From Adiantum capillus-veneris (taxonomy: Eukaryota > Streptophyta > Polypodiopsida > Polypodiales > Pteridaceae): 64,000 nt of DNA. Each line of letters opens with the position of its first letter. Positions within the stretch are counted from its first letter, which is position 1. A program made the position numbers and the translations under genes. The DNA lies in the NCBI GenBank assembly GCA_014529385.2, contig CM043963.1, positions 95,060,412 to 95,124,411 on the forward strand, read 5' to 3'. Under the pieces are notes generated by a model. The model ran no database searches. It was not told the origin of the DNA and saw only the letters and a list, made by a program, of their open reading frames with translations. This document shows positions 49,911 to 62,745 of this stretch, one piece after another.

Positions 49911-52900
49911 AGAGGACCTTATTTCATCATGAGACCCAATATGGGTTGATATACACAAAGAGTTTGAGATAGAGATTTCTAAAAGACCTAGCCTTCAAGT
50001 TCTCTTTGATAAGATGTTTTATGTGTGGGAGGGCAACCACAGAACAGTCTCTTGGATGGCTATTATGAAAGAAAGATTCTCCTCTAATTGAGAGAAACAT
50101 TGCAGTGTGCTTTATACATTTATTGATCCTACACAAGTGCTAGACATAGCTCTACTTAGTAGCTTGCAAAGAATGAATTTTTAAGTTTCACGACTTTCTA
50201 TATATTCAAGAACACAATGTCTTTATGTTTTTTTGACTTGGTATGTGTTCTATATAAACTTGGAATAGCATGAAAACACATGCGCTAGCTGTCACTCATC
50301 TTAGGGCCGAGATTGTCAACTGCTCCCACATTTGTGCAGCTCATCATGAAGTCTATGTGAAGAGGCTTCCAGAGAAAGATCAAAAGTTGATTGCTGTAGT
50401 GCGTAAGAGATACTCAAAGGGTGTGGATACTTGCTATCCACTGACTTGTCGATACTTTGGAGATCTCTTATATGATGTAAGTATCCCTAGCCTACTTGAT
50501 TTTTTTGGAACCATTTTGTATTTTTTTTTGTACAAATTATATATTTGTAAGTATGTGGAAAAGGTGAAAATGTCCAAGGAATTGACACAAAGAATAAACA
50601 AGGACAAATGAATAGCTTAAAAAGGAGGAGGAGAGATTCAAAATGATTTAGCACTCAAATATGGAGAGCATATTGGAAAGGTGGTTGCATTGTATTTGTT
50701 TATGTGTTTTATGCATAGTGATAATAGTTATTGAAGCCTTGTTTCTTTGTTCATCAATACTAACAAGTTGCAATTGTTATATATTGTTTTGAGCAAGCTA
50801 TTATGGGTTTCTTTGCTCAAGGCAGACAATATCACAAGAGTATCTTATGGTTTAAAGAAAGGTGATCATGTGTATCGCATGTAAGTACGAATTCTTTGAT
50901 TTTTGACAATATTTGAGATGGAATTGCAAAGTGCAATTATTTCAATTTTTTCTCTTATTCTTTGTTATGTAGTTGGATTCATAGAGAAGGCCTTCTTCAA
51001 AGAATTTTTGACAGGGCCACAAAGTTTGGGGACGACTTTATCAACATCGCTGGTGGTATTTTGTTTCCCCATGACTGCTCTCTTGCCTCTTACTTTGAGG
51101 AGCTCAAGTTTGAATCATGTCCTTGTATTTATCCTTTGAGACCTCTCTTGAAGCTAAGACAAAATATGTTGGCAAGAAATCTTTGAAGAAAGTGGATACA
51201 GTTCGCATGGCATTTCAACGGCTAGCCTATAGGTGGAGCTCATCATACTAGTATTAACTAGATTTTGCAAATTGGAGTTTATAGCGATGTTATTTTGTTT
51301 GTTTTAGATTTCTATTATTCTTGGTTGGAAAATTATTTCTTCCAGGAGTCCCCTTCTTAGCAAAGCAATGGGTGCAAGTAGCCATGTCTATCCATGTCTC
51401 CATCTCCCAAGTAGTGAGCTTATGTATGGAAGGGGAGTAGATGAGGTGATATCTAGTAAATGGTTACTTTAAACAATCTCAAACATAATTGGTTGAAGAT
51501 CTTTAAACTCCTTCATTATTTGTTTTGTATTTTGGTAATTTTAAGTTTTTTTACATTTTCTAAGCTATAAATACTTCCTGCAAGGGAAAGGAGGTGATTG
51601 TTGAGACTAGGATGGATGAGAACATGGAACAAGATCTTAGTGAGCTAGTGGCTTGTTTTGTTCATTTATTGGAGTTGAGTTATTTTGTTAGACCTCTTGT
51701 ATCATAGAAGCTCTGGGGAAGATGGTTGCAAAGAAAACGGTCTCTTTTGTTTACATCGTTGAGATTCCCTTGCCTTCTTTATCCTCGTGGTCTGACTCAT
51801 GATGAATGGCCATTCTTGGGGACTACATTGCCATTGCTTCTAATTTTAAGGCTGGGATTTGACATCCCACATGGACCCTTGTCCACAAGCACATGGCATC
51901 TGCATGCTTGGATGGGACCTTATGCGTGTGTGGTGGGTGGACAGTCTCATGGTCTACTGATTTCATTTTCTTGGATCTTCCATTTGGTGGCTCCCACTTA
52001 GCCTCCCATGTTGTACCCCTTTGGGACATTTGTAGTGAGGACCATGTTTGTGCTGGCATGCAGCTTGCATATTTGATTCTGGGTGGTTGTTGATCATGGT
52101 CTCTATGGCAGGTTTGTGCTACCATCATATTTTCTTTACATTACTTTTTTATTTTTTGGTTGTGTGTTTCTTATTCTAGTTTTGAGAGTCCCTTGCAGGA
52201 GATACCATTGGCTGGGTTGAGAGATTTTATCGTGCATCAAAGATGGCTATTCATCGTCACATTGTGGTCCTCCAACATGGAGCTTACAGGTATGGAAATA
52301 GCTTGGTGGTCAGATTGAGGTAACGCTTTTCTATATAATAACTTGTTTGTTTCTCATTTGGTGTGTTAAGTGTTATTGTTCTTATTGTCTATGTTGTGGT
52401 GTAGTGTCATTGGTCTCTCTTACTTATGGTGCATAGGGTTGGCATGCAACCACCTTTCTTTGTGGTTGAGAGCACCCCACTATCAATCGACTTGGCATGA
52501 ATCCTTTGTACTCTTACATGATGCACCACCTTTCAGAGTCCTCTGAGTTTGAGATCATCATCAGAGGAGCCATGGCGCGGTGGCCTTCAACGTATTCATT
52601 CTTTTGTTGCATGTTTTGTGGAGCTTCTTTGTAGTTATGGAGTTTTTTGTTTAGAGTTGAGACGTGGTACAACTCCAGTAATGGCAGCATGCTTAGGTAC
52701 AGGGTGGGTGTGTGCAATGGTTGACAGTGAAGATGATGCTTTGATTTTAGATTATGTGCAACCATTACTTCATCCTAAAAACTGGAGCAGAGAGGGGGCT
52801 TCCACCTCTCTGGATGTTGATGATGTGGGTGAAATGCCTTTGTGTGTCAACCCCTTTAATGACTAGTGAGACTCCACCTTACTCTTCCTTTTGCTCTCTA

Positions 52901-53207
52901 ATTTATGTTCCCATCATACTTGTATGCTATTTTGTCACTTTTTTGGTGTCATTATTCATGATCTAGGAGTTATGGAAATTTGATTCAAACTTCAAATTTA
53001 GATTTCTTGTTTCTATTATGTAGGTTCTATATTGCTTACATGTGGATTGTGAGTCTTATCTTTTTCTTTTTGTATGGAAGTGTGTTGTCGTTTTATGCCG
53101 AGGGGATTTCAAAAACCATGGTGGCTAATGTACCATATGATTTTGACATCCATGAGAAGTGTCAAAGGTGCAATGTCTTTTTCGATGATGAGTGTGACTC
53201 TTCATAG
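49911..53207 (+). pseudogene. ParB-like / DNA methyltransferase-like gene, decayed
   Basis: Exon-like blocks with plausible splice sites occur in order. 49911-50180: FDKMFYVWEGNHRTVSWMAI, where GNHR resembles the ParB/Srx-type motif, then FIDPTQVLDIALLSSLQRMN. 50275-50477: RLPEKDQKLIAVVRKRY to a GTAAGT donor. About 50825-50880. From 50972: WIHREGLLQRIFDRATKFGD. About 51893-52093: TDFIFLDLPFGGSH, like the DPPF motif IV of amino-methyltransferases. 52200-52320: TIGWVERFYRASKMAIHRHI with a GTAACG donor. 52550-52863: VACFVELLCSYGVFCLELRR then GTTPVMAACLGTGW, like the C-terminal SAM-binding motif. Last exon to 53207 with CQRC. Catalytic positions are changed and stops and shifts are present, so it is inactive. 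Confidence 0.45.
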
Positions 53208-53230
53208 TCAGTAGAGAAAACTATAACATT

Positions 53231-53254
53231 TTTTGTTGTTGTTGTTGTTGTTGA
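53231..53254. repeat. (TTG)n short repeat
   Basis: About seven TTG units. Confidence 0.9.
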
Positions 53255-53599
53255 AAAGGAACAACATGCTACTCTCTATTTTGCATCAATATTCCACTTT
53301 CTATCTTACAATTCTTTAAAAATCTCTCTTTTTTGGATATAGGATATGCCAATTGTCTCTTGATATAGAACGTAGAAACTTTGTAGGTGTATGAGCATTG
53401 CTGAATTGCATAAGATTGATCATTAAAAATTGAAGTTACAATTATAGTGCTGATTGTTGTTGTGGATCATGACATGGTTTGCATACTTGTAAAATAACTT
53501 TGCTACTCACTCACGTGTCTCATTGCTTGACAAATCTTGTGTTAAAATTGTAATGTTGATTGTATGTTGTGGATCATGACATGGTTTTCATACTTGTAT

Positions 53600-54110
53600 A
53601 ATAACTTTGCTACTCGCTCGGGTTTCTCATTGCTCGACAAATCTTCCTCGGGTTACAGTGAGACTCCGTCTCTGGGATATGATTTTTTTGGTGTGGTTAT
53701 TGATATGCTTATGAGAATGGATCATTTGTTCCTCATCAGGATAACATTTACGGCTAGGGTTATAGCTCAAGTTTTCATAAAAGGTGTCTTTATGTATCAG
53801 CATTTATATCGTCGTATGATTTTGGATCGTGATGCAATGTTCATTTCAAAATTTTGGAAAGCCTTATTCTCTACCATAGGAACCCAATTGGCATTTAGTA
53901 CTTCTTATCATCCTCAAACTGATGGGAAAATAGAGAGAATCCATCAAATCATTGAGGATATGTTACGAACTTATTGTATGAGCAGAGTAAGATGACCAAT
54001 TATTTATATTTGATTGAGTTTTCATATAATTCTTCATTCCAAAGCTCAATTAGGATGTCTCATTTTCAATGAGATGATGTGCAAGCCAATCTAGAGGGAT
54101 TCTCAAATGG
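53600..54110 (+). pseudogene. Ty3/gypsy integrase fragment
   Basis: A 143-codon frame carries the integrase core in order: a first-Asp region (GYDFFGVVIDMLMRMD), RRMILDRDAMFISKFWKALF with the second Asp, and FSTSYHPQTDGKIERIHQII with the catalytic Glu. The Asp-to-Glu spacing is normal. Past 53995 the match continues in broken frames (SYNSSFQSSIRMSHF). No zinc-binding N-terminus, RT or LTR lies nearby, so this is an isolated scrap of a gypsy element different from X and X'. Confidence 0.85.
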
Positions 54111-55198
<1,088 letters not shown>

Positions 55199-55720
55199 AT
55201 GGAGAAGCAGAATGCTGAACTGAAGCAGAAGTATACTGACCTGAAAGAGCAGTTTGAGGACCTGAACATGCAGTTGCAGCAACAAGGAGGTCAACAATCT
55301 GAGCAGGTGTTTGCTAATAAAAATTCTGAAGTGATTGCACGAACTGGTGTGCCAGCAGAAGTTCGGGAGCATATTACTGAAGACAGAAGGAAAGGTGCTG
55401 CTGCAGAACAGCCTAAAGATGTTAGAGAGGAGGACATAGAAGCTGCAAGAGGAATTCATAACTTAAATGATCCAGTGCAAATTATTGTGGATGAGATACT
55501 CTATTAGGACATTGAAAGTACTAAGGAGGCAGTTACAGTTCAAGTGGATGCATAGGTTGAAGAGTTTGACAAGGAAACCCCAACTACAGCAGCAGTTTCA
55601 CAACAGACTGAATTTAAGGATCAACTGGTGGATGAATTTTTAGATCAAGGGATATTGTGGGTTCTCACAATGTTTGAGAAACATTGCCCACCAGGTGTGC
55701 CAAGTGTTAGTGCCTGATCT
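55199..55720 (+). pseudogene. C-terminal end of an R-type polyprotein
   Basis: A coiled-coil-like start (MEKQNAELKQKYTDLKEQFE) nearly matches 60298-60360. The frame continues through two TAG codons (55505-55507 and near 55552) to a TGA at 55718-55720 that lies just inside the following LTR. It is acidic and Gln-rich (GGQQSEQVFANKNSEVIART). It is probably the 3' coding end of one copy of element R, left of its LTR. Function unknown; no enzymatic motif. Confidence 0.55.
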
Positions 55721-56232
55721 GTCAGGGCATTCAGGGTATTCAGGATATTATATTTTGAATTGTAACTAAGACCTTTAACTTTTGAAACTTAGGGATATGT
55801 AGACATTAGTACTTATATTTTTGGGTAGTTGTGAATGTGCCTTATGGTATCTGATGGCGTGAGGCAATTTCAGGATAACTAACGAGGCAGTTCTCTTCCT
55901 TTAACTTTTGAACCTTAGGGATATGTGGACATTAGTACTTATATTTTTGGGTAGTTGTGAATGTGTCTTATGGTATCTGATGGTGTGAGGCAGTTTCAGG
56001 ATAACTAACGAGGCAGTTTTCTTCCTCTAGATCTTGTATTGCTGTTTATTCTCTTTAATTGGGTGATGATGATGAATATACTCTGATGGCAGTCTCTTTT
56101 CCTCTTCCTTATGGTGTTCTTTGCTTATTTACTTTGCAGTATTGTGTATGAATACTCAGTTTACTATTCCTGATTCCTGTAAACTGCATGTTTCTTGCAT
56201 TGAATACCTGTTAGGGTTGTGTGCCCCTAACA
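55705..56232 (+). repeat. LTR of element R
   Basis: TGTTAGTGCC at the start and CCCCTAACA at the end, followed two bases later by a primer-site-like TGGCGATCCTGC (56235 on). A 126-bp unit is tandemly duplicated inside it (55772-55897 and 55898-56023). No second LTR lies within the window. Confidence 0.65.
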
Positions 56233-59200
56233 TTTGGCGATCCTGCTGTGCGTGTCCTAATCGACATGGGAGCGAATTACAGTAATCTCAAAGCAAAACG
56301 ATGAGTCGGTTATGATGCAAAGTTTCTTTCTCGTGCTCTAACCGCCACTTTCTCTCTAAAGCAGTTCTTGCAACTGGTTCAAATTCAGCCTGAAGCATAT
56401 GGCCCTCAAGAATTCAAGAGGTTCTTGACATGTTAGTCGACCTCAACCACCTGCAGTAATTCTTGAATTGTGTAACGCTGCAGGAAGTGTCTGAGGAACA
56501 TACATCAAAGTTATTGGAGGATTTCTTCCCGAATCTGTCAGGGGAAATCAAAATTACAATTTTTGACAAGTTGCAAGTGTTTATAGGGGTTCTTGACATT
56601 TTCTGTGCAGTCTGCAGTTTGCAGTTCAACTGTTTACATATTGCAGATTATAGCATTCCAGTTTGCAGAATGCAGTTTCAATTTTTCAGTTTGCAGAATG
56701 CAGTTTCAGTCTTTTAGTTTACAGACTACAGTTTCAGGTATTTCAGTTTGCAATGCAGTTTAAGCAGTTTCAGGGTTTAAAGAGATACAAATTCTCTCTA
56801 TTCTTTTGATGGGTGAGTAATGGCAAAGAAGAGGAAGAAAAAGTGTGCTATTTGTCAAAAAGATGGGCACTGTGCAAAGCAATGTCCTTACATGTGCAAG
56901 CCATGTCAAAAGGAAGATGTATGTGTCAAATACTGTATGCATAAACTATGCAAGAAGTTGTATCGAATTGTTAGATCTTTTCGAGATGCATCAGATCATG
57001 AGGAACTATGTGATGCACAAGAGGATTTGGATGATTTTTCTGATCTTCTTGACAAGGCAGAAGACTGGCATGAAGGTCGTGAAGGAAAAAGAAGAAAGTC
57101 GTGCTCTAGTATGCGCAGGATACAGATGTTACAAGAATCAATTGAAGGCTTGACAGAGAAGTATGAAGATCAGTTTCAGGAGGAAGACGAAAGTGATGAT
57201 GAGTGGGGAGTTACAACACCAATGTTTCCCTTGGTTGGGAAACATCAGGTACAATCATGTTTAACTTCTCCAAATGCACTTGGTGTAAGTTCGAAATCAA
57301 TGAAAGAAGCTCAAGCACAAAGCCAGCCTGAAGAAGTCAAGAAGGTGATGTTGGAAAGGGCAGAAGAAAAGGAGCATCCTGAGAGCCAAAGAAGCCAAAA
57401 GGAGCACTTAGTATTCCAGAACCACACTCCAAATAAGCTCAAGGGTTTGCACAATGTTGAAGTACCAACAGTTTTTCAGGCACCTGTTGTTTCAAAACCT
57501 GAAGTTTCAAAGCCTGAATTTGAATTTTCAGCACCTGAAGTTTTTCAACCTGATTTTGATGTTATCAAAGTTGTAGATACTCATATTATTGAAGAGAAGA
57601 AGTTGATTCAAGAAGGAGAGTTTTTTCAATGCAAGGGAGATGAAGTCCAAAAGATGATGAAGGAAGAAGGAGGAAGACAGGAGCAACTCATGAGCCAAAG
57701 GATCCAAGACGATTGCTAGCTATCCCCAAACCTCACATCGAAGAGACTCTCCTCTTTGCAAAAAGAGAAGGCGAGTTTCCCACAAGAAGAATTACTGATT
57801 GAGAAGAAGGAAATACAAGTGGGAGTGAGCGAGAGAAGACACCAATATCCCATACAAACCCATATACCAACATTTGACATCAATCTTGAAGAGGTTGAAA
57901 TTCAAGGAGACATCAGATTTCAGCGTAATGCAATGGAAGAGCTGAAGATAGAGAAAGACATAATGTGTGCTACTAATGAGGATGATGTGATGAATCAATT
58001 TTTCATGAATCTTGATGAGGAGTATTCGACAAGTGACAGTTCGGAAGGTGTTTGTGTTGATGGAGAAGAGTTTTTTAGTGTTTTGAAGACCGAAAGCCAA
58101 TTTCCAAGAAAGGATATGAATTATTCAGGTTGTGAAGACAAGGATCTTCAATTTTAGGTCCCTGCATTACAAGTTTTGATATCGAAGGTTCTCGATTTGC
58201 AGAGTTTCAGAATTCAAGTCCGTGATCCGCAAAAAACTGATTTGCAAAGGAGTTCAGTACCTGAATTTGCTGAATATCGAAGTCTTGCTATTTCTCAAGC
58301 GGAGATGATCAACAATCTCTCATTAGATTTGAAGAATGAGAGATATTCAAATCAGGTGGCAACAAATCAAACCATTTTTATGATCAATCGACTTCAAGAA
58401 GAGAAGCAATCATTAATCAAGAAGTGTTCACAAGATCAGTATCTTGTCAAAGATATTCAAGAAGCAGTTTTTGACAAAGAAGAAGCAAACTACAGGTTCT
58501 CAAAGGTGAAGAATGGAGTTCAATCTTTGATTTCTATAATTAAAGGATGCAGGAGTAAAGCGACTGAAGCGACTTTTTGTTTAGAGAAGTCCAACATGGG
58601 GTGCTTGCAACAAATTTCTACTTGTGTTCAATGGTGTGGAAGTCTTTCTTGGAATTTACTGATTATTTTCTTTTGGAAATGGATCAAGTGGAAAAAGGGT
58701 TTGGATGAAAGAAGCATGAAGGATATTGTGGAAGAATATGAAATCAAGAAATTTCAAATTCAGGTTCATTTGCATGAGATTTTTGAAGTGCAGGAAGCTT
58801 CATCTTTGCAGTATATTGAATACTTGCAACAGGGAAAGAGCACTACAATGTACTTACAGGGAATTGAACATATGCAAGAGACTGAATATTTGCAGGAGAT
58901 TGTATACATGAATCAAGAAGGGAACTTTTCGCTTGAATGTTTGCAGTGCATTGAATGCATAAAGTGGAAGCAAAGTAGCATAATTTTGTTTAAGTTGAAA
59001 CTATATGAAGACTTGAAGCCTCAATTTGTGATGGTGAAGGGCCAAAAGATTCAGCCATTGCAGTTAAGACACAATGAACAGTATGCAAAGATGGATGTTT
59101 GGAAACAAGGAGATGAGAGGAACCTGAAGAAGAAGTATGATGACTTAAAACAAGAATATGATCAACTGAATTTGTAGGTGCAGCTTAGCTCAAATCAAAT

Positions 59201-60364
59201 ACAAGTGCAGATGGATACTATTATGGAAGAGCAGATACAAGATGAAGTTCAAAAGAATCAAGTTCAAGATGTAGTGCAGGATGCAGTGACAGAGCCTGAG
59301 GAAGCAGGAACACAACAATCAACTTCAAATCAGATTTTTATTATTGAAGATGATATACCACCTGCAAATAATGTCAGAAGTACAAATGAAGCTGTTCAAG
59401 TTTCAGAAGCTGTGAAGATTGCAGAGATAGTTGCAATTCCAAAAGAAGTTGAAGTTGCAGGGGAAATAAGCAAGTAGATTGATACTGAGCTTGATTTATA
59501 CCAAGTTTTTGATGTCGATGGTGTTTATGACGCTGAGGAGATGATTTTGACCGATGATTATGCAAGTCTTTTGGAAGTTCTTGATGATGATAAAGGAGCA
59601 GATGTCAAAAGTTTTTAGTTTCAGGGAGATATCATTGATTGGACAATTCTGTAGCTACAAGGTGGATTTCTTGCTATTTTCAAGGAGAAATGTGAGGAAG
59701 CCATCTTGGTGGTGTTTTTTATGTGTAAAGGAGAGTTCAATCTGTTATTTTTAAGCCTTGAATCAAATCAGTTTGATGAAGAAGTAGATCAGTTTGATGA
59801 AGAAGCAGATCAGTTTTGGTTTTTCCTGAATCAACATTTTCAGGGAAATCAATTGATTTGGCATGCGGAGTCTAAATCAGGTCTTCAAGTGTTGCATCTA
59901 CATGCAAAGATATTAGATGTGTTCAAGAGACAGTTTCTAATGGTTGTAAAGTTTACATCCTACCTTGAATCTTTGTTCATTCTTCTCGAAGGGAAAACTG
60001 ACCCTTAACCTGAACCTGAACCTGACCCTGAACCTAAACCTAAACCTGCTACTACTGAATTTGGATATTCACTTGAATATGAAAATGGGCCTAAAGACCT
60101 GAAATCACTTGAAGAAGAGGAGATTTTTCTACTTTGTAGAAGGTATCTCAATTCAATAAATGTGGAGAAAATGAAGACTGAAGTGATGGAGTACATGAAG
60201 GGAGTTTGGGAGAAAATGAAAGTCATGGTGTATGATGTGGTGACTAAACCATATCAGATGTTTGTAGAGGAGGAGATGAAGGAGGAAAACTTGTTTATGG
60301 AGAAGCAGAATGCTGAACTGAAGCAGCAGTATACTGACCTAAAGGAGCAGTTTGAGGACTTGAA
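56233..60364 (+). mobile_element. Retroelement R, internal region
   Basis: This region follows the R LTR and primer site and is cut at 60364 by the copia element. A short leader includes MGANYSNLK (near 56270) and several CAGTTTGCAGAATGCAGTTT-like repeats (56610-56770). The main long frame follows (separate entry). No protease, RT or integrase motif was identified. Confidence 0.6.
56820..60364 (+). pseudogene. Long frame of R with zinc knuckle, TAG-interrupted
   Basis: One reading phase stays usable for about 3.5 kb from MAKKRKKK at 56820. It has seven in-frame stops: TAG at 57717, 58155, 59175, 59475, 59617 and 59652, and TAA at 60006. No frameshift is needed. The N-terminus has a classic zinc knuckle CAICQKDGHCAKQC and then more Cys (CKPCQKEDVCVKYC). 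After that come acidic, Gln/Glu-rich and coiled-coil-like stretches, KPEVSKPEFEF repeats, a possible hydrophobic segment (WCGSLSWNLLIIFFWKW, near 58640), a Pro-Glu repeat (60010-60050), and the coil LMEKQNAELKQQYTDLKEQF. The knuckle suggests a Gag-like nucleic-acid-binding protein. The rest is unrecognised. Confidence 0.6.
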
Positions 60365-60685
60365 TGTAAAGAAAGAGAATGCAAGAGAGCTAAACAAGAC
60401 AAGCACAAAGCACATAGAGATGGAAATATTCTTCTTCTTCTTTAAGAAAAGAGAGTACAAAATGACTAAGTGCTAAAACTGAAAAGTAGCACATATGTAC
60501 ATGCGGTCACTAAGTGTGAACTCACTAGAAGCGTACTAGGCTGGCACTATAAGTGTAGTACAGCTGTAGAATCATTGGCAGAGGTCCTCCATGTTGGTCA
60601 CCTAACGTGCCAGTGAGTAAATGTCGTAAGCGGCCAAGACCCGTAGTGGATGTCAGCTCAAGATGTAGAGCTCGACATCTCAACA
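60365..60685 (-). repeat. 3' LTR of the copia element
   Basis: Minus strand TGTTGAGATG to CTTTACA. The high end follows the polypurine tract. The low end is set by where the match between R copies (55199 and 60298) breaks off. Confidence 0.75.
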
Positions 60686-62620
60686 CTCCCCCTCGAGCTC
60701 TGCATGTCACAGAGTCCAAGCATAGTCCGCAAACGTCGAAGCTTCTCAGCTCCGAGGGCCTTGTTAAAGATATCTGCTATCTGCTCCTCTGTGCTGATGT
60801 AGACCAAGTCGATGTCGCCCGCCAACACTCGCTCTCGAACGTAGTGGCAATGGACCTCTATGTGCTTGGTCCTGGCATGGAACACTGGGTTCCTAGACAA
60901 CTGCATGCTGCTGAGGTTGTCACAATGGATGAAAATCTGCTGGTCCACCTGCACTCCCAAGTCCTCAAGTAATGTGCGTAGCCAAGTTGCCTCGCACGCC
61001 GCAACTGCTGCACCTCTGTACTCGGCCTCTGTGCTCGATAAAGCAACCGTAGGCTGCTTTTTGTTGCTCCAAGTAACAACAGCACTCCCAAAAGAGAACA
61101 TGAAGCCACTCGTAGATCTCCTATCAACAATGCTACCTGCCCAATCTGCATCTGTATACCCATACAATGCTAATGGCGCATCTGCTGCATAGAACAATGC
61201 GTAGTCAAGAGTCCCTTGCACATGCCGAAGTGTGCATCATACTCCATCCAAATGTGGCTTTCGCGGAAGCTGCATGAACTGACTCTCCAAGCCTACAGTG
61301 TAGCTCAAGTCTGGCCTCGTGATAGTCAAGTAGATTAGACTACCCACAATGTTCCCGTACATATTGACATCCTCAACAACATCACCCTTCTCTACACTCA
61401 GCTTTGCATTCACATCCAAGGGAATAGAAATTGGATTACAATTAGCCATACCATACTTTGACAACATGTCCAAAGCATATTGTCTCTGTGATAGCCATCA
61501 CCCTCTGGAGTCCTGATCACCTGAGTGCCAAGAACATAGCACTACTCGCCCAAATATTCATTTCAAACTCCTATTTGAGAAGACCCTTCACATGGTCAAT
61601 CTCCATAGCATTGTCACCCACAATAATAAGGTCATCTACATATATGGTAATGACCACAATCCCCACATCACTCTCACGTACATAGAGTGAATGATCAACA
61701 TGAGCTCTCCTAAACCCAATACTGACAAGATACTTGGCAATCCTATCATACCATGCTCTAGAGTCCTGCTTCAAACCATACAAAGCTTTGAGAAGTCTTC
61801 ATACATAATCTGGGTAACCTGGATCGACATAACCATGTGGCTGATCCATATACACTTCCTCTTGTAACTCACCATTCAAGAAGGCATTCTTTACATCCAT
61901 TTGATGCATAATCCATCCTCTAGATGCAACCACTTCTATGATAACTCTCATAGTCATCATCTTTGCCACTGGAGCAAAGGTCTCCTCATAGTCTATGCCA
62001 TACGTCTGTGCATAGCCCTTTGCGACCAGCCTTGCCTTGTGACGCTCAATGTTACCATCAGCCTTATGCTTGGTTTTATACACCCATTTACAGCCAATAG
62101 CTTTCTTGCCACTTGGCAATGACACCAACTCCCATGTGTCGTTTGCTTCCAATGCAGCCACCTCTCCATTCATTGCATCATCCCAATGCACATTTCCAAC
62201 TGCATCCTCAAAACATGTGGGATCCACATCCTGTATCACCTTAGCCATGTAGTCTTGGTGATGTGCTAGATACCCATCATAAGTCAATTTCTGAACTGGA
62301 TTTCTGACTCTGTTACATCTGCGCGGTCCTGGGTCACTCCTTTGCCCTCTAGCATCTTCTTCTACTTTCCTTACACCAGGTGTCCTGACAGCCGGAATTC
62401 CAAATTCCTCATCAAGACTTTGTTCAGAACCATCTGAATCCATGTCTACATGTGAAAAACCTGATGATGCATCAGCCATAAAGGGAGGTTCATCAACCTT
62501 TTCCTTTCCTTTTCGTGATACATTCCCTGTACCTGCTAGTGGAGTAACCTGCGTACGTAGTCTACCATTCCATGTCTTCTCAACAGAGCCACGATAAGAG
62601 GACTCTTGTGGTCCACTCAA
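60658..62620 (-). pseudogene. Copia reverse transcriptase and RNase H
   Basis: This copies element RNA into DNA. On the minus strand it has the acidic linker, then the RT: ANDTWELVSLPSGKKAIGCK, KARLVAKGYAQTYGIDYEET and FAPVAK, MDVKNAFLNGELQEEVYMDQ, then MYGLKQDSRAWYDRI and the catalytic YVDDLIIVG (near 61650). Next is the connection (YGNIVGSLIYLTITRPDLSY) and RNase H with YTDADWAGS, SSTEAEYRG and FIHCDN. The end at 60658 lies inside the LTR. Breaks include a shift near 61800, missing or shifted sequence at 61474-61570, and a TGA where Arg is normal (near 61234). The core RT motifs are intact but the frame is broken. Confidence 0.92.
60686..60700 (-). other. Polypurine tract of the copia element
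   Basis: Minus strand GAGCTCGAGGGGGAG directly before the LTR. Confidence 0.8.
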
Positions 62621-62745
62621 AACCTGTACTGTGGCCTCACATTTTGTACAACCACATCATCTTTTACATCAGCCCCAATAGTGCCATGTGCATTACTGTA
62701 CAAGCTGCTCATCTCATCAAAGACTACATCTCTGCTCACTCGTAA

